A stretch of DNA of 64,000 bases from Pseudomonas gingeri (GCF_013386115.1 NZ_JACAOR010000009.1:1-64000); one strand, 5' to 3'; shown: positions 8,288-17,084, numbered from the stretch's first letter. The notes: generated by a model not told the origin, from the letters alone. Program-made: numbers and translations.

Positions 8288-10612
8288 TTAATTCAACCAG
8301 CCCTTGACCCAATCCATCACTTCGGTGGCCGGCGCGGGCGCCGCACCACCGCAAGCCGTACCTGGCGCAGGTTCACTGCCGCGAATATACGGCATCTGCA
8401 CCGCGCCCGGGCAATTGGCATCGGAGCCCTGCCCGGTATGCGGATCGATCCAGGCCTGAACAATATTATCCGGTTGTGGCATGTCCAGCGGCAGCGGATC
8501 GGCTTTCTTCATGAAACTGGTCCAGACCTGCAAGGCCCCGGTCGCACCGGTAAACGGCGTCTTGCCGTTGTCGTCACGGCCCAGCCAGACCACCGCCAGC
8601 AGATCCTGGCTGAAACCGGAGAACCAGCTGTCACGGGAGTCGTTACTGGTGCCGGACTTACCCGCCAATGTCAGGGTCTTGGGCAGGACATTGTAGGCAC
8701 TGGCCCCGGTCCCCTCGCGCATCACTCGCTGCATCGCCGCCTGGATCAGGTAGATCGAGCCCGCATCGAAGCGCTGCTGGATCTGGAACGGATAACGCTT
8801 GAGCGGTTCGCCCTCGGCCGTCAGCACGCTGCGGATACCACGCATCGGCGTGTTGAAGCCACCGTTGGCGATGGTCTGGTACATGGTCGCCACTTCAATC
8901 GGGGTCATGCCGCCAGCGCCCAGCAGTATTGCCGGATAAGCCGGGAACTCACGGGTGATGCCCAGTCGGGCAACCGTCTTGAGCACGTTCGGCACGCCGA
9001 CTTCCAGGCCGAGGCGCGCCGTCGACAGGTTGTAGGAATGCGCCAGGCCCTGGTACAGGAAAATCGTGCCATGGGAGCGACGGTCGAAGTTCTGCGGTTT
9101 CCAGACCTGACCATCCGCGCCCTTCACCGAAAACGCTTCGTCCGACAGCCAACTGGTCAGGGTGTACTGGCTCGGTTTCTCCAGCGCGGTCAGATACACC
9201 GCCGGCTTGATCAGCGAGCCGATATTGCGCACCGCATCCAGCGCGCGGTTGAAACCGGCGAAACCGGGTTGACGGCTACCGATCATGGCCTGGACTTCAC
9301 CGGTTTCCGGATTGGTCACCACCATCGCCGCCTCGACATCCTCCGAACCCTTGCGCCCGGCCAGGCGCTTGAAGGTTTCATTGACCGAGGCTTCGGCCTT
9401 CATCTGCAGGATCGGGTCGAAGCTGGTGAAAATCCGCAGCCCCTCCTCGGTCAAGTCTTCGTCGCGATAGTCTTCACGCAACTGGCGCTTGACCAGATCG
9501 AGGAAGCCGGGGAACGAGCTGTCGGCCAGGCTGCCGCGCTTGGTCACGCCCAGCGGCATCTTCTTCGCCGCCTCGACCTGTTCGACTGGTACCACGCCCT
9601 GCTGCGCCAGCAGATCGAGCACCAGGTTACGCCGTTCGAGGGCACGATCCGGGTAACGTCGTGGGTTGTAGTAGGACGGGCCCTTGACCATGCCCACCAG
9701 CAACGCGACCTGGTGCAGCTTCAATTCGGACAACGGCTGGCTGAAGAAGAACTGGCTCGCCAGGCCGAAACCGTGCACGGCGCGCTGACCGTCCTGACCG
9801 ATAAAGACCTCGTTGAGATAAGCCTCGAGGATCTCCTTCTTGTCGTAATGCAGTTCCAGCAGCAAGGCCATCATGGCCTCGGTGAGCTTGCGGCTCAGGC
9901 TGCGTTCGTTGGTCAGGAAGAAGTTCTTCACCAACTGCTGGGTCAAGGTACTGCCGCCCTGGCGCATCTGGCCGGCCGAGGTATTGACCCAGATCGCCCG
10001 GGCAATCGACTTCGGCGAGACGCCGAAGTGATGATAGAAATCCCGATCCTCGACGGTCACCAGGGTATCGAGCAGATACGGCGGCACCTGATCGATCTTG
10101 ATCAGGATCCGGTCCTCGAGGTTTTTCGGGTACAGGCCGCCGATCAGCAGTGGCTCAAGACGCACCACCGAGAGCTTCGAGCCGTTGAGCGCCGACAACT
10201 CGGCGACATAGTCGCCGGAGAACCGCACGCGCACCGGCTGCGCCGCTTCCATGCCCTCGTAGAACTGGAAGCCACGGGTGTTCAGGTCGACCGTGTTGCC
10301 ATTGACCGCCGCCGCTCCCGGACCGTTGATCACCGCTTCACGGCGATAGCCCAGGGCATCGAGTTCGGTGAGGAAGTCTTCCTTGCTCAGCTTCTGGCCG
10401 ACGAACAGCTCCAGCGGCCGGGCATAGACCTTGGCCGGGATGGTCCAGCGCTTGCCGGAGAACTTCTCCTGCACCACGGCATCGAGGTAGACGGCGAAGC
10501 CGGCCAGCACCACGAGGCCGACCAGACTGAGCTTGAGCGCCCAGCCGAGCCAGGGACGAAGGCCGCCGGACGGAGGTTTGGGTTTGGAGCGAGGGGATCG
10601 GGTACGAGTCAT
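8288..10612 (-). CDS. mrcB: Bifunctional penicillin-binding protein 1B
   Basis: This 774-residue inner-membrane enzyme polymerises and cross-links peptidoglycan. Residues 1-20 are basic and cytoplasmic, followed by one membrane anchor (about 24-44), a UB2H-type domain, and the GT51 glycosyltransferase with the catalytic glutamate E188 in VTVEDRDFYHHFG. The transpeptidase domain carries SLIK (active serine, S-x-x-K), SYN in LAHSYNLSTARLG, and KSGTS. The C-terminus is cysteine-containing and proline-rich. It heads an operon with the TPR lipoprotein and yqcC. The divergent gene at 10730 shares its 117-bp upstream region. Confidence 0.96.
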   Translation of the reverse strand: MTRTRSPRSKPKPPSGGLRPWLGWALKLSLVGLVVLAGFAVYLDAVVQEKFSGKRWTIPAKVYARPLELFVGQKLSKEDFLTELDALGYRREAVINGPGAAAVNGNTVDLNTRGFQFYEGMEAAQPVRVRFSGDYVAELSALNGSKLSVVRLEPLLIGGLYPKNLEDRILIKIDQVPPYLLDTLVTVEDRDFYHHFGVSPKSIARAIWVNTSAGQMRQGGSTLTQQLVKNFFLTNERSLSRKLTEAMMALLLELHYDKKEILEAYLNEVFIGQDGQRAVHGFGLASQFFFSQPLSELKLHQVALLVGMVKGPSYYNPRRYPDRALERRNLVLDLLAQQGVVPVEQVEAAKKMPLGVTKRGSLADSSFPGFLDLVKRQLREDYRDEDLTEEGLRIFTSFDPILQMKAEASVNETFKRLAGRKGSEDVEAAMVVTNPETGEVQAMIGSRQPGFAGFNRALDAVRNIGSLIKPAVYLTALEKPSQYTLTSWLSDEAFSVKGADGQVWKPQNFDRRSHGTIFLYQGLAHSYNLSTARLGLEVGVPNVLKTVARLGITREFPAYPAILLGAGGMTPIEVATMYQTIANGGFNTPMRGIRSVLTAEGEPLKRYPFQIQQRFDAGSIYLIQAAMQRVMREGTGASAYNVLPKTLTLAGKSGTSNDSRDSWFSGFSQDLLAVVWLGRDDNGKTPFTGATGALQVWTSFMKKADPLPLDMPQPDNIVQAWIDPHTGQGSDANCPGAVQMPYIRGSEPAPGTACGGAAPAPATEVMDWVKGWLN

Positions 10613-10729
10613 GGGCGCGGATTATACGCACTTTATTCATGATCAACATGCACGCTCCGGCGGTTTGCAGCACCCGCCCGAGCAGCCATAATGGCGCCCT
10701 CGAATTTTCCGACCTCTGAAGGATCGCCC

Positions 10730-12286
10730 GTGAGCCAGTCCCTGATCGCCGCCCTGCAAAATCCGGCCCTGTACCCCCATCCGGTAGATGGGTTCCAGCT
10801 CATCGAGACCCATATTTCCTGGGTTCTGCTCACCGGGTCCTATGCCTACAAGATCAAGAAGCCGGTCAACTTCGGCTTTCTCGACTTCACCGAGCTGTCC
10901 GGCCGCGAGCACTTCTGCAATGAAGAACTGCGCCTCAACCAGCGCCTGACCGACGACCTGTACCTGGAAGTCCTGCCGATCACCGGCACGGTCGACGCCC
11001 CGCAACTGGGCGGCGACGGCCCGGCCATCGAATACGTGCTGAAAATGCGCCAGTTCCCGCAAAGCCAGCTGCTCAGCACCTTGCAGGCCAATGGTGAACT
11101 GACCGCCCGGCATATCGACGAGATGGCGCAGCAGATCGCCCGTTTCCACCAGACCGCTCCCGAAGTGCCGAAAGAGCACTACCAGGGCACGCCGGAAGCG
11201 GTCATGGACCCGGTCCGACAGAACTTCGAACAGATTCGCCCGTTCCTGCAGGACAAGGCCGACCTGCTGCAACTCGACGCCCTGCAAGCCTGGGCCGAGA
11301 CCAGCTTCGAGCGCCTCAAGCCGCTGTTCGCCCAGCGCAAGGCCGCAGGCTTCACCCGTGAATGCCATGGCGATATCCACCTGGGCAACGCCACCGTCAT
11401 CGACGGCAAGGTAGTGATCTTCGACTGCATCGAGTTCAACGAACCGTTCCGTTTCACCGACGTCTACGCCGACACCGGTTTCCTCGCCATGGACCTGGAA
11501 GACCGCGGCCTCAAGAGCCTGGCCCGACGCTTCGTCAGCCAGTACCTGGAACTGACCGGCGACTACCAGGGCCTGGAAGTGCTGAACTTCTACAAGGCCT
11601 ACCGTGCCCTGGTCCGCGCCAAGGTCGCGCTGTTCAGCATGCCGGCCGACGCCACCGCCGTACAACGGGCGACCACCCTGCGCCAGTACCGCAACTACGC
11701 CAACCTGGCGGAAAGCTACAGCACCATCCCCTCGCGCTTCCTGGCCATTACCCATGGCGTGTCCGCGGTCGGCAAGAGCCACGTGGCCATGCGCATGGTC
11801 GAGGCCCTGGGCGCGGTCCGCCTGCGTTCCGATGTCGAGCGCAAGCGCCTGTTCGGCGAGCAACAGGGCACCCAGGCGGTCGGCGACGGTATCTACAGCC
11901 AGGACGCCAGCGCACGGACCTATCAGCGCCTGCATGAAATCGCCGACATCATCCTGCGCGCCGGTTTCCCGGTGGTGATCGATGCCACCTACCTCAAGCG
12001 CGAACAGCGCGACGCCGCCGCCAAAGTTGCCGAAGCCACCGGCGCACCCTGCCTGATCCTCGATTGCGACGCGCCCCAGGCCGTCATCGAAAGCTGGCTG
12101 GCCCAACGCCAGGCCGACGCCCTCGACCCTTCCGATGCGACCCTGGAAGTCATCGCCACCCAACAAGCCAACCGCGAAGCCCTGGGAGCCGATGAAATCC
12201 TGCGGACCAAACGCGTGCAGACCAACGAGAGCGGCAGCCTCGACACCCTGATCGCGCAGATTCGCCTGCGCCTGCCAGGTCTGTAA
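10730..12286 (+). CDS. Two-domain protein: aminoglycoside-phosphotransferase-like kinase fused to a P-loop (AAA-type) kinase
   Basis: This 518-residue protein has an N-terminal half resembling APH/choline kinases (catalytic-loop motif ECHGDIHLGN, then VIFDCIEFNEPFRFTD with the metal aspartate). The C-terminal half is a predicted nucleotide kinase with Walker A GVSAVGKSH and VVIDATYLKREQRD. The architecture is widespread in proteobacteria; substrates are unknown. I start at the GTG at 10730 because GAAGGA precedes it; an in-frame ATG at 10691 has no ribosome site. It is a single-gene unit divergent from mrcB, ending at a long inverted repeat. Confidence 0.85.
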   Translation: MSQSLIAALQNPALYPHPVDGFQLIETHISWVLLTGSYAYKIKKPVNFGFLDFTELSGREHFCNEELRLNQRLTDDLYLEVLPITGTVDAPQLGGDGPAIEYVLKMRQFPQSQLLSTLQANGELTARHIDEMAQQIARFHQTAPEVPKEHYQGTPEAVMDPVRQNFEQIRPFLQDKADLLQLDALQAWAETSFERLKPLFAQRKAAGFTRECHGDIHLGNATVIDGKVVIFDCIEFNEPFRFTDVYADTGFLAMDLEDRGLKSLARRFVSQYLELTGDYQGLEVLNFYKAYRALVRAKVALFSMPADATAVQRATTLRQYRNYANLAESYSTIPSRFLAITHGVSAVGKSHVAMRMVEALGAVRLRSDVERKRLFGEQQGTQAVGDGIYSQDASARTYQRLHEIADIILRAGFPVVIDATYLKREQRDAAAKVAEATGAPCLILDCDAPQAVIESWLAQRQADALDPSDATLEVIATQQANREALGADEILRTKRVQTNESGSLDTLIAQIRLRLPGL

Positions 12287-12293
12287 AAAACTA

Positions 12294-12330
12294 TTTCAGC
12301 CGTGAAGCGGCAATTGCTTCACGGCTGAAA
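12294..12330. terminator. Perfect 15-bp inverted repeat after the kinase gene
   Basis: TTTCAGCCGTGAAGC and its exact complement flank a seven-base loop, eight bases after the stop at 12286. No T-run follows on the plus strand, but A's precede it. It may work as a terminator, an mRNA 3' stabiliser or an operator for the next gene. Confidence 0.5.
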
Positions 12331-12347
12331 CATAGTGGCATTATACT
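12318..12347 (+). promoter_or_regulatory. Candidate sigma-70 promoter for the pentapeptide gene
   Basis: TTCACG (12318-12323) and TATACT (12342-12347) are 18 bp apart, 29 bp before the ATG at 12377. The -35 half lies inside the right arm of the inverted repeat. Confidence 0.3.
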
Positions 12348-12376
12348 GGCGTCATAAATCCAACAGGAGACGTTCC

Positions 12377-12721
12377 ATGAGCCACCCCAAGCTTCTCGAC
12401 TCCGCCTTGTTCGCCTTGCTGCACAAGGATGACATTGCCGGCTTCAATAAAGCCCGTCCCAAGGACGGCCCGATCGACATGCGTGGTGGCGACTTCCGCG
12501 GTCTCGACCTGCGTGAACTGAACGCCGACGGGGTCGACTTCACCGACGCCTACTTCCGCTCCGCCGACCTGCGCGGCGTGGACTTCCAGAACGCCATACT
12601 GGAAGGCGCCAGCGTCGCCCACGCACAGATCTCCGGTGCCTACTTTCCGCCACGACTGAAAGCGGCCGAGATCCTCATGTCCGTGCAGTTCGGCACGCGT
12701 CTGCGCTACGACCCGGAGTAA
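12377..12721 (+). CDS. Pentapeptide repeat protein
   Basis: This 114-residue protein has about seven A(D/N)LXX-type pentapeptides between residues 38 and 85: DFRGL DLREL NADGV DFTDA and SADLRGVDFQ, seen here as short pieces. They should form a small right-handed quadrilateral beta-helix. The N-terminus is a short helical cap (LLDSALFALLHKDDIAGF). It is too short to be a Qnr/MfpA gyrase mimic, so I do not propose that. The start is set by CAGGAGA eight bases before the ATG. Function unknown; it appears monocistronic. Confidence 0.82.
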   Translation: MSHPKLLDSALFALLHKDDIAGFNKARPKDGPIDMRGGDFRGLDLRELNADGVDFTDAYFRSADLRGVDFQNAILEGASVAHAQISGAYFPPRLKAAEILMSVQFGTRLRYDPE

Positions 12722-12976
12722 CCGCTCCGGCTTGAGGTAGCGGCTGCAAACGCTGAAGTCCGGTACCGATTGCCGCCCAGGACAGCGGCAGGCATGGCTT
12801 TTCCCCCTCCTCCCGACTGGCTCGAAAGTGCCAGGCCCGCGCAGCCCGTGGCTTGGGCTTAGAAGCTTTTGCGCACAAGCCGACCAAAGAACCACGCTTT
12901 TCCTACTGACCGCTACACTCTTTTCAGGCTTGCCTACTCTCGTCAACGCAGCGTTCGGCCATCGCAAGGAGGCTTG

Positions 12977-13249
12977 ATGAACGATGAACTGCAACACCTG
13001 AAGAACCTTGGCAAGACGTCGGCGCAATGGCTGCACGCTGTGGGTATCCACAGCGCATCGGATTTGCGTCGATTAGGGGCAGTGGATGCCTATCGTGCAG
13101 TAAGAACCCGCGGATTCAGAGCCTCGAAAGTGCTGTTGTACGCCATCGAGGGCGCGCTGATGGACATTCACTGGAATGACATCCCGCTGGAGCGCAAAGA
13201 AGCCTTGAATAAACAACTGGAAGCGATATCGTCACGGCATAAAAATTGA
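12977..13249 (+). CDS. TfoX C-terminal-domain protein
   Basis: This 90-residue protein consists only of the TfoX C-terminal (helix-hairpin-helix-like) domain: LKNLGKTSAQWLHAVGIHS then LRRLGAVDAYRAVRTRG. Full-length TfoX/Sxy proteins that control competence also have an N-terminal domain, absent here. Stand-alone C-domain proteins are common in pseudomonads and their role is not established. AAGGAGG lies eight bases before the ATG. The cyclic-nucleotide-binding gene begins 15 bp downstream, suggesting cotranscription. Confidence 0.85.
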   Translation: MNDELQHLKNLGKTSAQWLHAVGIHSASDLRRLGAVDAYRAVRTRGFRASKVLLYAIEGALMDIHWNDIPLERKEALNKQLEAISSRHKN

Positions 13250-13264
13250 TTGTGCAGGTTTGTC

Positions 13265-14065
13265 ATGTATCTACTCGGGGAGCAACCGGCGTACGCCGAT
13301 GAATTGATCAATCGGCTGCAGAGCATTCCCGCTCGACTGCTTGAAGGTCTGCCGCCCTGCGGCGCGGCCATCGAGTTCGAACAGACCCAGGACCTCTCAT
13401 CCCGGCTGGCCGACGATCAACTCTTTCTGATCGATAGCGGCCTGCTGCATGCGCGTGTCGACGAGCGTCCGCTGTTCTACCTGCAGGAAGGCGACCTGGT
13501 GGGTTTGCGCCAGGGCATCGACTGGCCGCGCTGCCTGCTGAGCAGTGATGGCCCGCTGCGCCTGCTGCCGTATCGGCGCCGCGAAGTGTTCCAGCATATC
13601 TATGCCGATGAAGCCCGCAGCGAACTGCTGCTGCGCTATCTCGTGGGCCAGACCGCCCTCCTGTCGGACGCGGTCACCCGCCTCAAGCAGCCGGAGTTCC
13701 GTAGCAGCAATGGCTTCCAGCAGGTCGCGGTCGGTGAAGTGCTGATCCGCCAGGGTGACGATGCCGACCATGTCTTCATCATCATCGACGGACATGCCGA
13801 AGCCTTTGTCGACGGTCACAAGGTCGGTGACGTCCCCAAGGACGAGATATTTGGTGCCATGGCGGTGTTCACCGGCGAGAAACGCAGCGCCAGCGTGATC
13901 GCCAGCCAGCCGTGCACGGTCATGCTGATTCCCAAGGAGCAGTTCCTCAACCTGACCCAGAGCAATCCGCGTATCGCCCATAGCCTGATCGAGAGCATGG
14001 CGCGGCGGATCGATCTGCTGAACAAGGAAGTCACGCGGCTGAACACTGCCGCCCAGCAAGGCTGA
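13265..14065 (+). CDS. Cyclic-nucleotide-binding-domain protein (Crp-like sensor without HTH)
   Basis: In this 266-residue protein the C-terminal ~115 residues form a cNMP-binding beta-roll (GEVLIRQGDDADHVFIIIDGHAEAF, then FGAMAVFTGEKRSASV). The usual FGE of the phosphate-binding cassette is FGA, so the ribose-contacting glutamate is missing, while the arginine is kept; cAMP binding is therefore doubtful. No DNA-binding domain follows, only a helical tail (MARRIDLLNKEVTRL). The N-terminal ~140 residues are unassigned. The ATG at 13265 has AGG upstream; a TTG at 13250 is an alternative. By my memory a homologue precedes prrF1/prrF2 in P. aeruginosa. Confidence 0.82.
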   Translation: MYLLGEQPAYADELINRLQSIPARLLEGLPPCGAAIEFEQTQDLSSRLADDQLFLIDSGLLHARVDERPLFYLQEGDLVGLRQGIDWPRCLLSSDGPLRLLPYRRREVFQHIYADEARSELLLRYLVGQTALLSDAVTRLKQPEFRSSNGFQQVAVGEVLIRQGDDADHVFIIIDGHAEAFVDGHKVGDVPKDEIFGAMAVFTGEKRSASVIASQPCTVMLIPKEQFLNLTQSNPRIAHSLIESMARRIDLLNKEVTRLNTAAQQG

Positions 14066-14108
14066 ATAGCCCGCCAGGCACTGGCGACGGACGGTCGGGA
14101 AAAACTTG

Positions 14109-14140
14109 TTGACTTAGAAATGAGAATCGTTATGATTATC
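14109..14140 (+). promoter_or_regulatory. PrrF promoter overlapped by a Fur box
   Basis: TTGACT (14109-14114) and TATGAT (14131-14136) are 16 bp apart. The 19 bases at 14122-14140 (read on the minus strand as GATAATCATAACGATTCTC) match the Fur consensus at 15 of 19 positions and cover the -10 element. Fur with iron should block this promoter. Confidence 0.88.
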
Positions 14141-14142
14141 AC

Positions 14143-14258
14143 AACTGATCGCGAGATCGGTTGGATTTTCTGGAAGGCCCTTGGTTCGGACTCTCAGATT
14201 ATCTCCTCATCAGGCTAATCACGGTTATTGACCCGGCTTTTTGCCGGGTCTTTTTTTT
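14143..14258 (+). ncRNA. prrF: PrrF iron-responsive small RNA
   Basis: A transcript of about 115 nt starts near 14143, seven bases after the -10. It contains the conserved single-stranded core CTCATCAGGCTAATCACGG (around 14206-14224) and ends in a strong terminator. In pseudomonads PrrF represses mRNAs of iron-containing proteins (sodB, TCA-cycle enzymes) when iron is scarce, with Hfq. I recognise it from the core, the GCGAGATC 5' stem, the Fur-covered promoter and the neighbouring cNMP-domain gene. Only one copy is present here, unlike the tandem pair of P. aeruginosa. Confidence 0.9.
14230..14258 (+). terminator. PrrF intrinsic terminator
   Basis: GACCCGGC and GCCGGGTC form an 8-bp GC-rich stem with a TTTTT loop, followed by eight T's. 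The deoC stop codon on the other strand begins 13 bp later. Confidence 0.93.
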
Positions 14259-14271
14259 GCCCGGAAAAAGC

Positions 14272-15063
14272 TCATTTGCGGCCACGCCGTTTCGTCGGCG
14301 GCGCAGCCGACCATTCCAACTGTGCCAGCAGTTCATCCAGCAACCCTGAAGCGCCCAGGCGCAGGTGGTCGGCGTCGACCCAGTCCGCGCCGAAACGGGC
14401 CTTCGCCAAATCGATGTAGGTTCGCGCGTCGTCGAAGGTACGAATCCCACCCGCCGCCTTCAAGCCCACCAGCCCGCCCCGCTCCGCGATGGCTTCGAGC
14501 ATGATCCGCGCCGCCTGCTCCGTGGCGTTGATCAGGACCTTGCCGGTACTGGTCTTGAGAAAGTCGGCGCCGGCGGCAATCGCGTCCTGGCTGGCCTGGC
14601 GAATCATCTGCGGGTCGCGTAGCTCGCCGGTTTCCAGGATCACCTTGAGCCGGGCCCGCCCCGCGCACAATTCGCGACAGGCCGAGACCATGGTCTTGCC
14701 TGTCTGCGTATCGCCCATCAGCAGCGAACGATAGGGATAGACCAGATCCACCTCGTTAGCGCCCGCCTTGAGCACCGCCTCCGTTTCCGAGACCGCCGAC
14801 GCCACGTTCGGTCCACCGTAGGGAAAGTTGACCACCGTGGCCACGCGAATCGTCGATGCGCCGAGCCTGTCCAGGGTCTTGCGGGCCAGGGTCACGAACT
14901 GCGGGAAGACACAGACCGCCGCCACGGGCCCGAAAGGCGTCAAGGCCCGCTGGCACAGCGAGATGACCCGCTCGGCATCGTCATCATTGCTCAGAGAGGT
15001 CAGGTCGAGCAGGCCGATAGCCTGACGCGCCAGTTGCTGATCCGCCTGATTAATCTGCTTCAT
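14272..15063 (-). CDS. deoC: Deoxyribose-phosphate aldolase
   Basis: This 263-residue class I aldolase splits 2-deoxyribose 5-phosphate into glyceraldehyde 3-phosphate and acetaldehyde. It is of the longer E. coli type. The Schiff-base lysine is in DFLKTSTGK, with a second lysine in VGLKAAGGIR; EVDLVYPYRSLL and LKVILETGEL are also conserved. I start at the ATG at 15063 (MKQINQAD), five bases after GGGAG; an in-frame GTG at 15075 is less likely. No other deo genes are adjacent. It converges on prrF. Confidence 0.94.
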   Translation of the reverse strand: MKQINQADQQLARQAIGLLDLTSLSNDDDAERVISLCQRALTPFGPVAAVCVFPQFVTLARKTLDRLGASTIRVATVVNFPYGGPNVASAVSETEAVLKAGANEVDLVYPYRSLLMGDTQTGKTMVSACRELCAGRARLKVILETGELRDPQMIRQASQDAIAAGADFLKTSTGKVLINATEQAARIMLEAIAERGGLVGLKAAGGIRTFDDARTYIDLAKARFGADWVDADHLRLGASGLLDELLAQLEWSAAPPTKRRGRK

Positions 15064-15279
15064 GTTTGCTCCCACATCCGATCATTGCATCAACGTGACA
15101 AACATCCGGGGCTGAAATCCTCGGACGACGCGGAGTGCGCGTTGCCGACACAATAAAGGACTCATTCGGACGAAATCACAGCGAGCCAAAGACAAAGACC
15201 CGGACTACATGAGAACGGGAGGATTCTCTGTGTAACCGGGTGAATTGACCGACACCAGCCGAGCAGGCCGGCGACCGTT

Positions 15280-16047
15280 TCAGCGCGCGATGATCAGCGG
15301 ATGCCCCCGCTCAGGATGCGGCAGCACCAGCACTTCCAGGCCGAACACGGCTTTCAGCATGTCGGGCCGCAGGACCCGTTCAGGGCATTCGAGGGCGTAC
15401 GGGCGGCCCTTTTCCAGGAGTAACAGGCGGTCGCAGTAACGCGCGGCCAGGTTCAGGTCATGCAGGATGATCAGCACCGCGGCGCCCCGGTCGGCGAACT
15501 CGCGAATCGCCTGCAAGGTGGTGTGCTGATGCAACGGATCGAGCATCGAGGTCGGCTCATCGAGCAGCAGGGTCTGCCCGCGGTGTCCCGGCCAGAGCTG
15601 GGCCAGTACCCGCGCCAGATGCACGCGCTGGCGCTCGCCGCCGGACAGCGCCAGGTAACTGCGCCCGGCCAGGTGCCCGGCATCGGCGGCCTGCAACGCC
15701 GCGACAACGATTTCCTGGTCGCGCAGTTGTCCGGTCTGGTGCGGCAGGCGGCCCATGCCCACTACCTCCTCGACCCTGAAGGCGAAATCCAGCGTCGACG
15801 TCTGGGGCAATACGGCCAGGCGCCGGGCCCGTTCCGCGCCCTGCCAGCGCGCCAGGGGTTGTTTGTCCAGCCAGACGTCGCCCTGGCTCGGCACCAGTTC
15901 CCCGCTCAAGGCGCCGAGCAGGGTGCTCTTGCCTGCACCGTTGGGCCCGAGCACGCCGAGCACCTCGCCCGGTTTGAGCTCAAGATCGATATCCGTCAGC
16001 ACGGTCTGCTGGCCACGCCGGATCTGCAGGTTTTGCGCACGCAACAT
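15280..16047 (-). CDS. hmuV: Heme ABC transporter ATP-binding protein
   Basis: This 255-residue ABC ATPase powers heme uptake across the inner membrane. It has Walker A GPNGAGKST, signature LSGGERQRVHLARVL, Walker B LLLDEPTSMLD and the switch histidine in LIILHDLNLAARYCD. It matches the HmuV/PhuV branch of the FecE-like family. Its ATG overlaps the hmuU stop by one base. It is the last gene of hmuTUV. No transcription terminator is evident in the 215 bp before deoC. Confidence 0.93.
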   Translation of the reverse strand: MLRAQNLQIRRGQQTVLTDIDLELKPGEVLGVLGPNGAGKSTLLGALSGELVPSQGDVWLDKQPLARWQGAERARRLAVLPQTSTLDFAFRVEEVVGMGRLPHQTGQLRDQEIVVAALQAADAGHLAGRSYLALSGGERQRVHLARVLAQLWPGHRGQTLLLDEPTSMLDPLHQHTTLQAIREFADRGAAVLIILHDLNLAARYCDRLLLLEKGRPYALECPERVLRPDMLKAVFGLEVLVLPHPERGHPLIIAR

Positions 16048-17084
16048 CAGGCACGTCCCCGCAACAGGAGATAGAGGAAGAACGGCGCACCGAGAAAGGC
16101 GGTGACAATGCCGATCGGCAGTTCCGCCGGGGCCAGCGCCAGACGCGCCACCAGATCCGCGAACAACAGCAGGCTGGCACCCGCCAGAACGGAGGCCGGC
16201 AGCAATACCCGATGATCCGGCCCGGCCAACAGCCGCACCAGGTGCGGGACCACCAGCCCGATAAAGCCGATCATGCCGGCTGCCGCCACTGCCGCGCCGA
16301 CACCCAGCGCCGTACAGAGCACCAGCTCGCGCTTGAGCCCTTCGACATCGATGCCCAGGTGACTGGCCTCCGACTCACCGAGCAACAGCGCGTTCAGGGC
16401 CCTGGCCCGCCGCGGCAACCACAACGCCACCGCCGCGGTCACCAGCAGCAACGGCCACAGCCGTGCGTAGCTGGCGCCGTTGAGGCTGCCCAGGTTCCAG
16501 AAGGTCAGGGTGCGCAAGGTCGCATCGTCGGCCAGGTAGGTGAAGAGCCCCACGGCCGAACTGGCCAGGGCGGTCAGGGCAATCCCAGCGAGCAGCATGA
16601 TCGCGACACTGGTCTGGCCGTTGCGCCGGCCGAGCCGATAGACCAGTGCCGTCACCCCAAGGCCGCCGAGAAAGGCGCACAGCGATAGCAGATAAGGCCC
16701 CAGCGCTTCAGGCAGCCCACCGAACGCTGCCCCACCGACGATGGCGATTGCCGCCCCAAGCGCGGCACCGCTGGAAACCCCCACCAGGCCGGGATCGGCC
16801 AGCGGATTGCGAAACAGCCCCTGCATCGCCACCCCGGACAGCGCCAGCACGCCGCCCACGGCCAGCCCCAGCAGGGTGCGCGGCAAGCGAATCTGTCCGA
16901 GGATCAGTTCCGCCTGCTCCAGTCCTTCGGCGGGCACTGGCAGGCCCAGCAAGCGCAGGGCCGCACGCAGGGTATCGACCAGCGGCAGGCTGACCGGCCC
17001 CAATGCCAGGGACAGCCAGACCGCCAGCACGCACAGCAGGCTCAAGCCGATAAACAGGGCACGGGGTTTGACCAGGGTGGTCAT
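16047..17084 (-). CDS. hmuU: Heme ABC transporter permease
   Basis: This 345-residue FecCD-family permease has about ten hydrophobic helices. Conserved family stretches are QGLFRNPLADPGLVGVSSGAALG and IGFIGLVVPHLVRLLAGPDHR. It pairs with HmuV to move heme from HmuT into the cytoplasm. It overlaps hmuT by four bases (ATGA) and hmuV by one base, consistent with coupled translation. Confidence 0.94.
   Translation of the reverse strand: MTTLVKPRALFIGLSLLCVLAVWLSLALGPVSLPLVDTLRAALRLLGLPVPAEGLEQAELILGQIRLPRTLLGLAVGGVLALSGVAMQGLFRNPLADPGLVGVSSGAALGAAIAIVGGAAFGGLPEALGPYLLSLCAFLGGLGVTALVYRLGRRNGQTSVAIMLLAGIALTALASSAVGLFTYLADDATLRTLTFWNLGSLNGASYARLWPLLLVTAAVALWLPRRARALNALLLGESEASHLGIDVEGLKRELVLCTALGVGAAVAAAGMIGFIGLVVPHLVRLLAGPDHRVLLPASVLAGASLLLFADLVARLALAPAELPIGIVTAFLGAPFFLYLLLRGRA

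Noticed and set aside
12377..12721. Qnr-like quinolone protection protein
   Set aside because: It has too few pentapeptide repeats and is about half the length of Qnr/MfpA proteins.
14161..14349. 62-codon frame over the PrrF RNA
   Set aside because: It runs through the PrrF terminator into deoC antisense sequence and has no ribosome site. The RNA gene explains this region.
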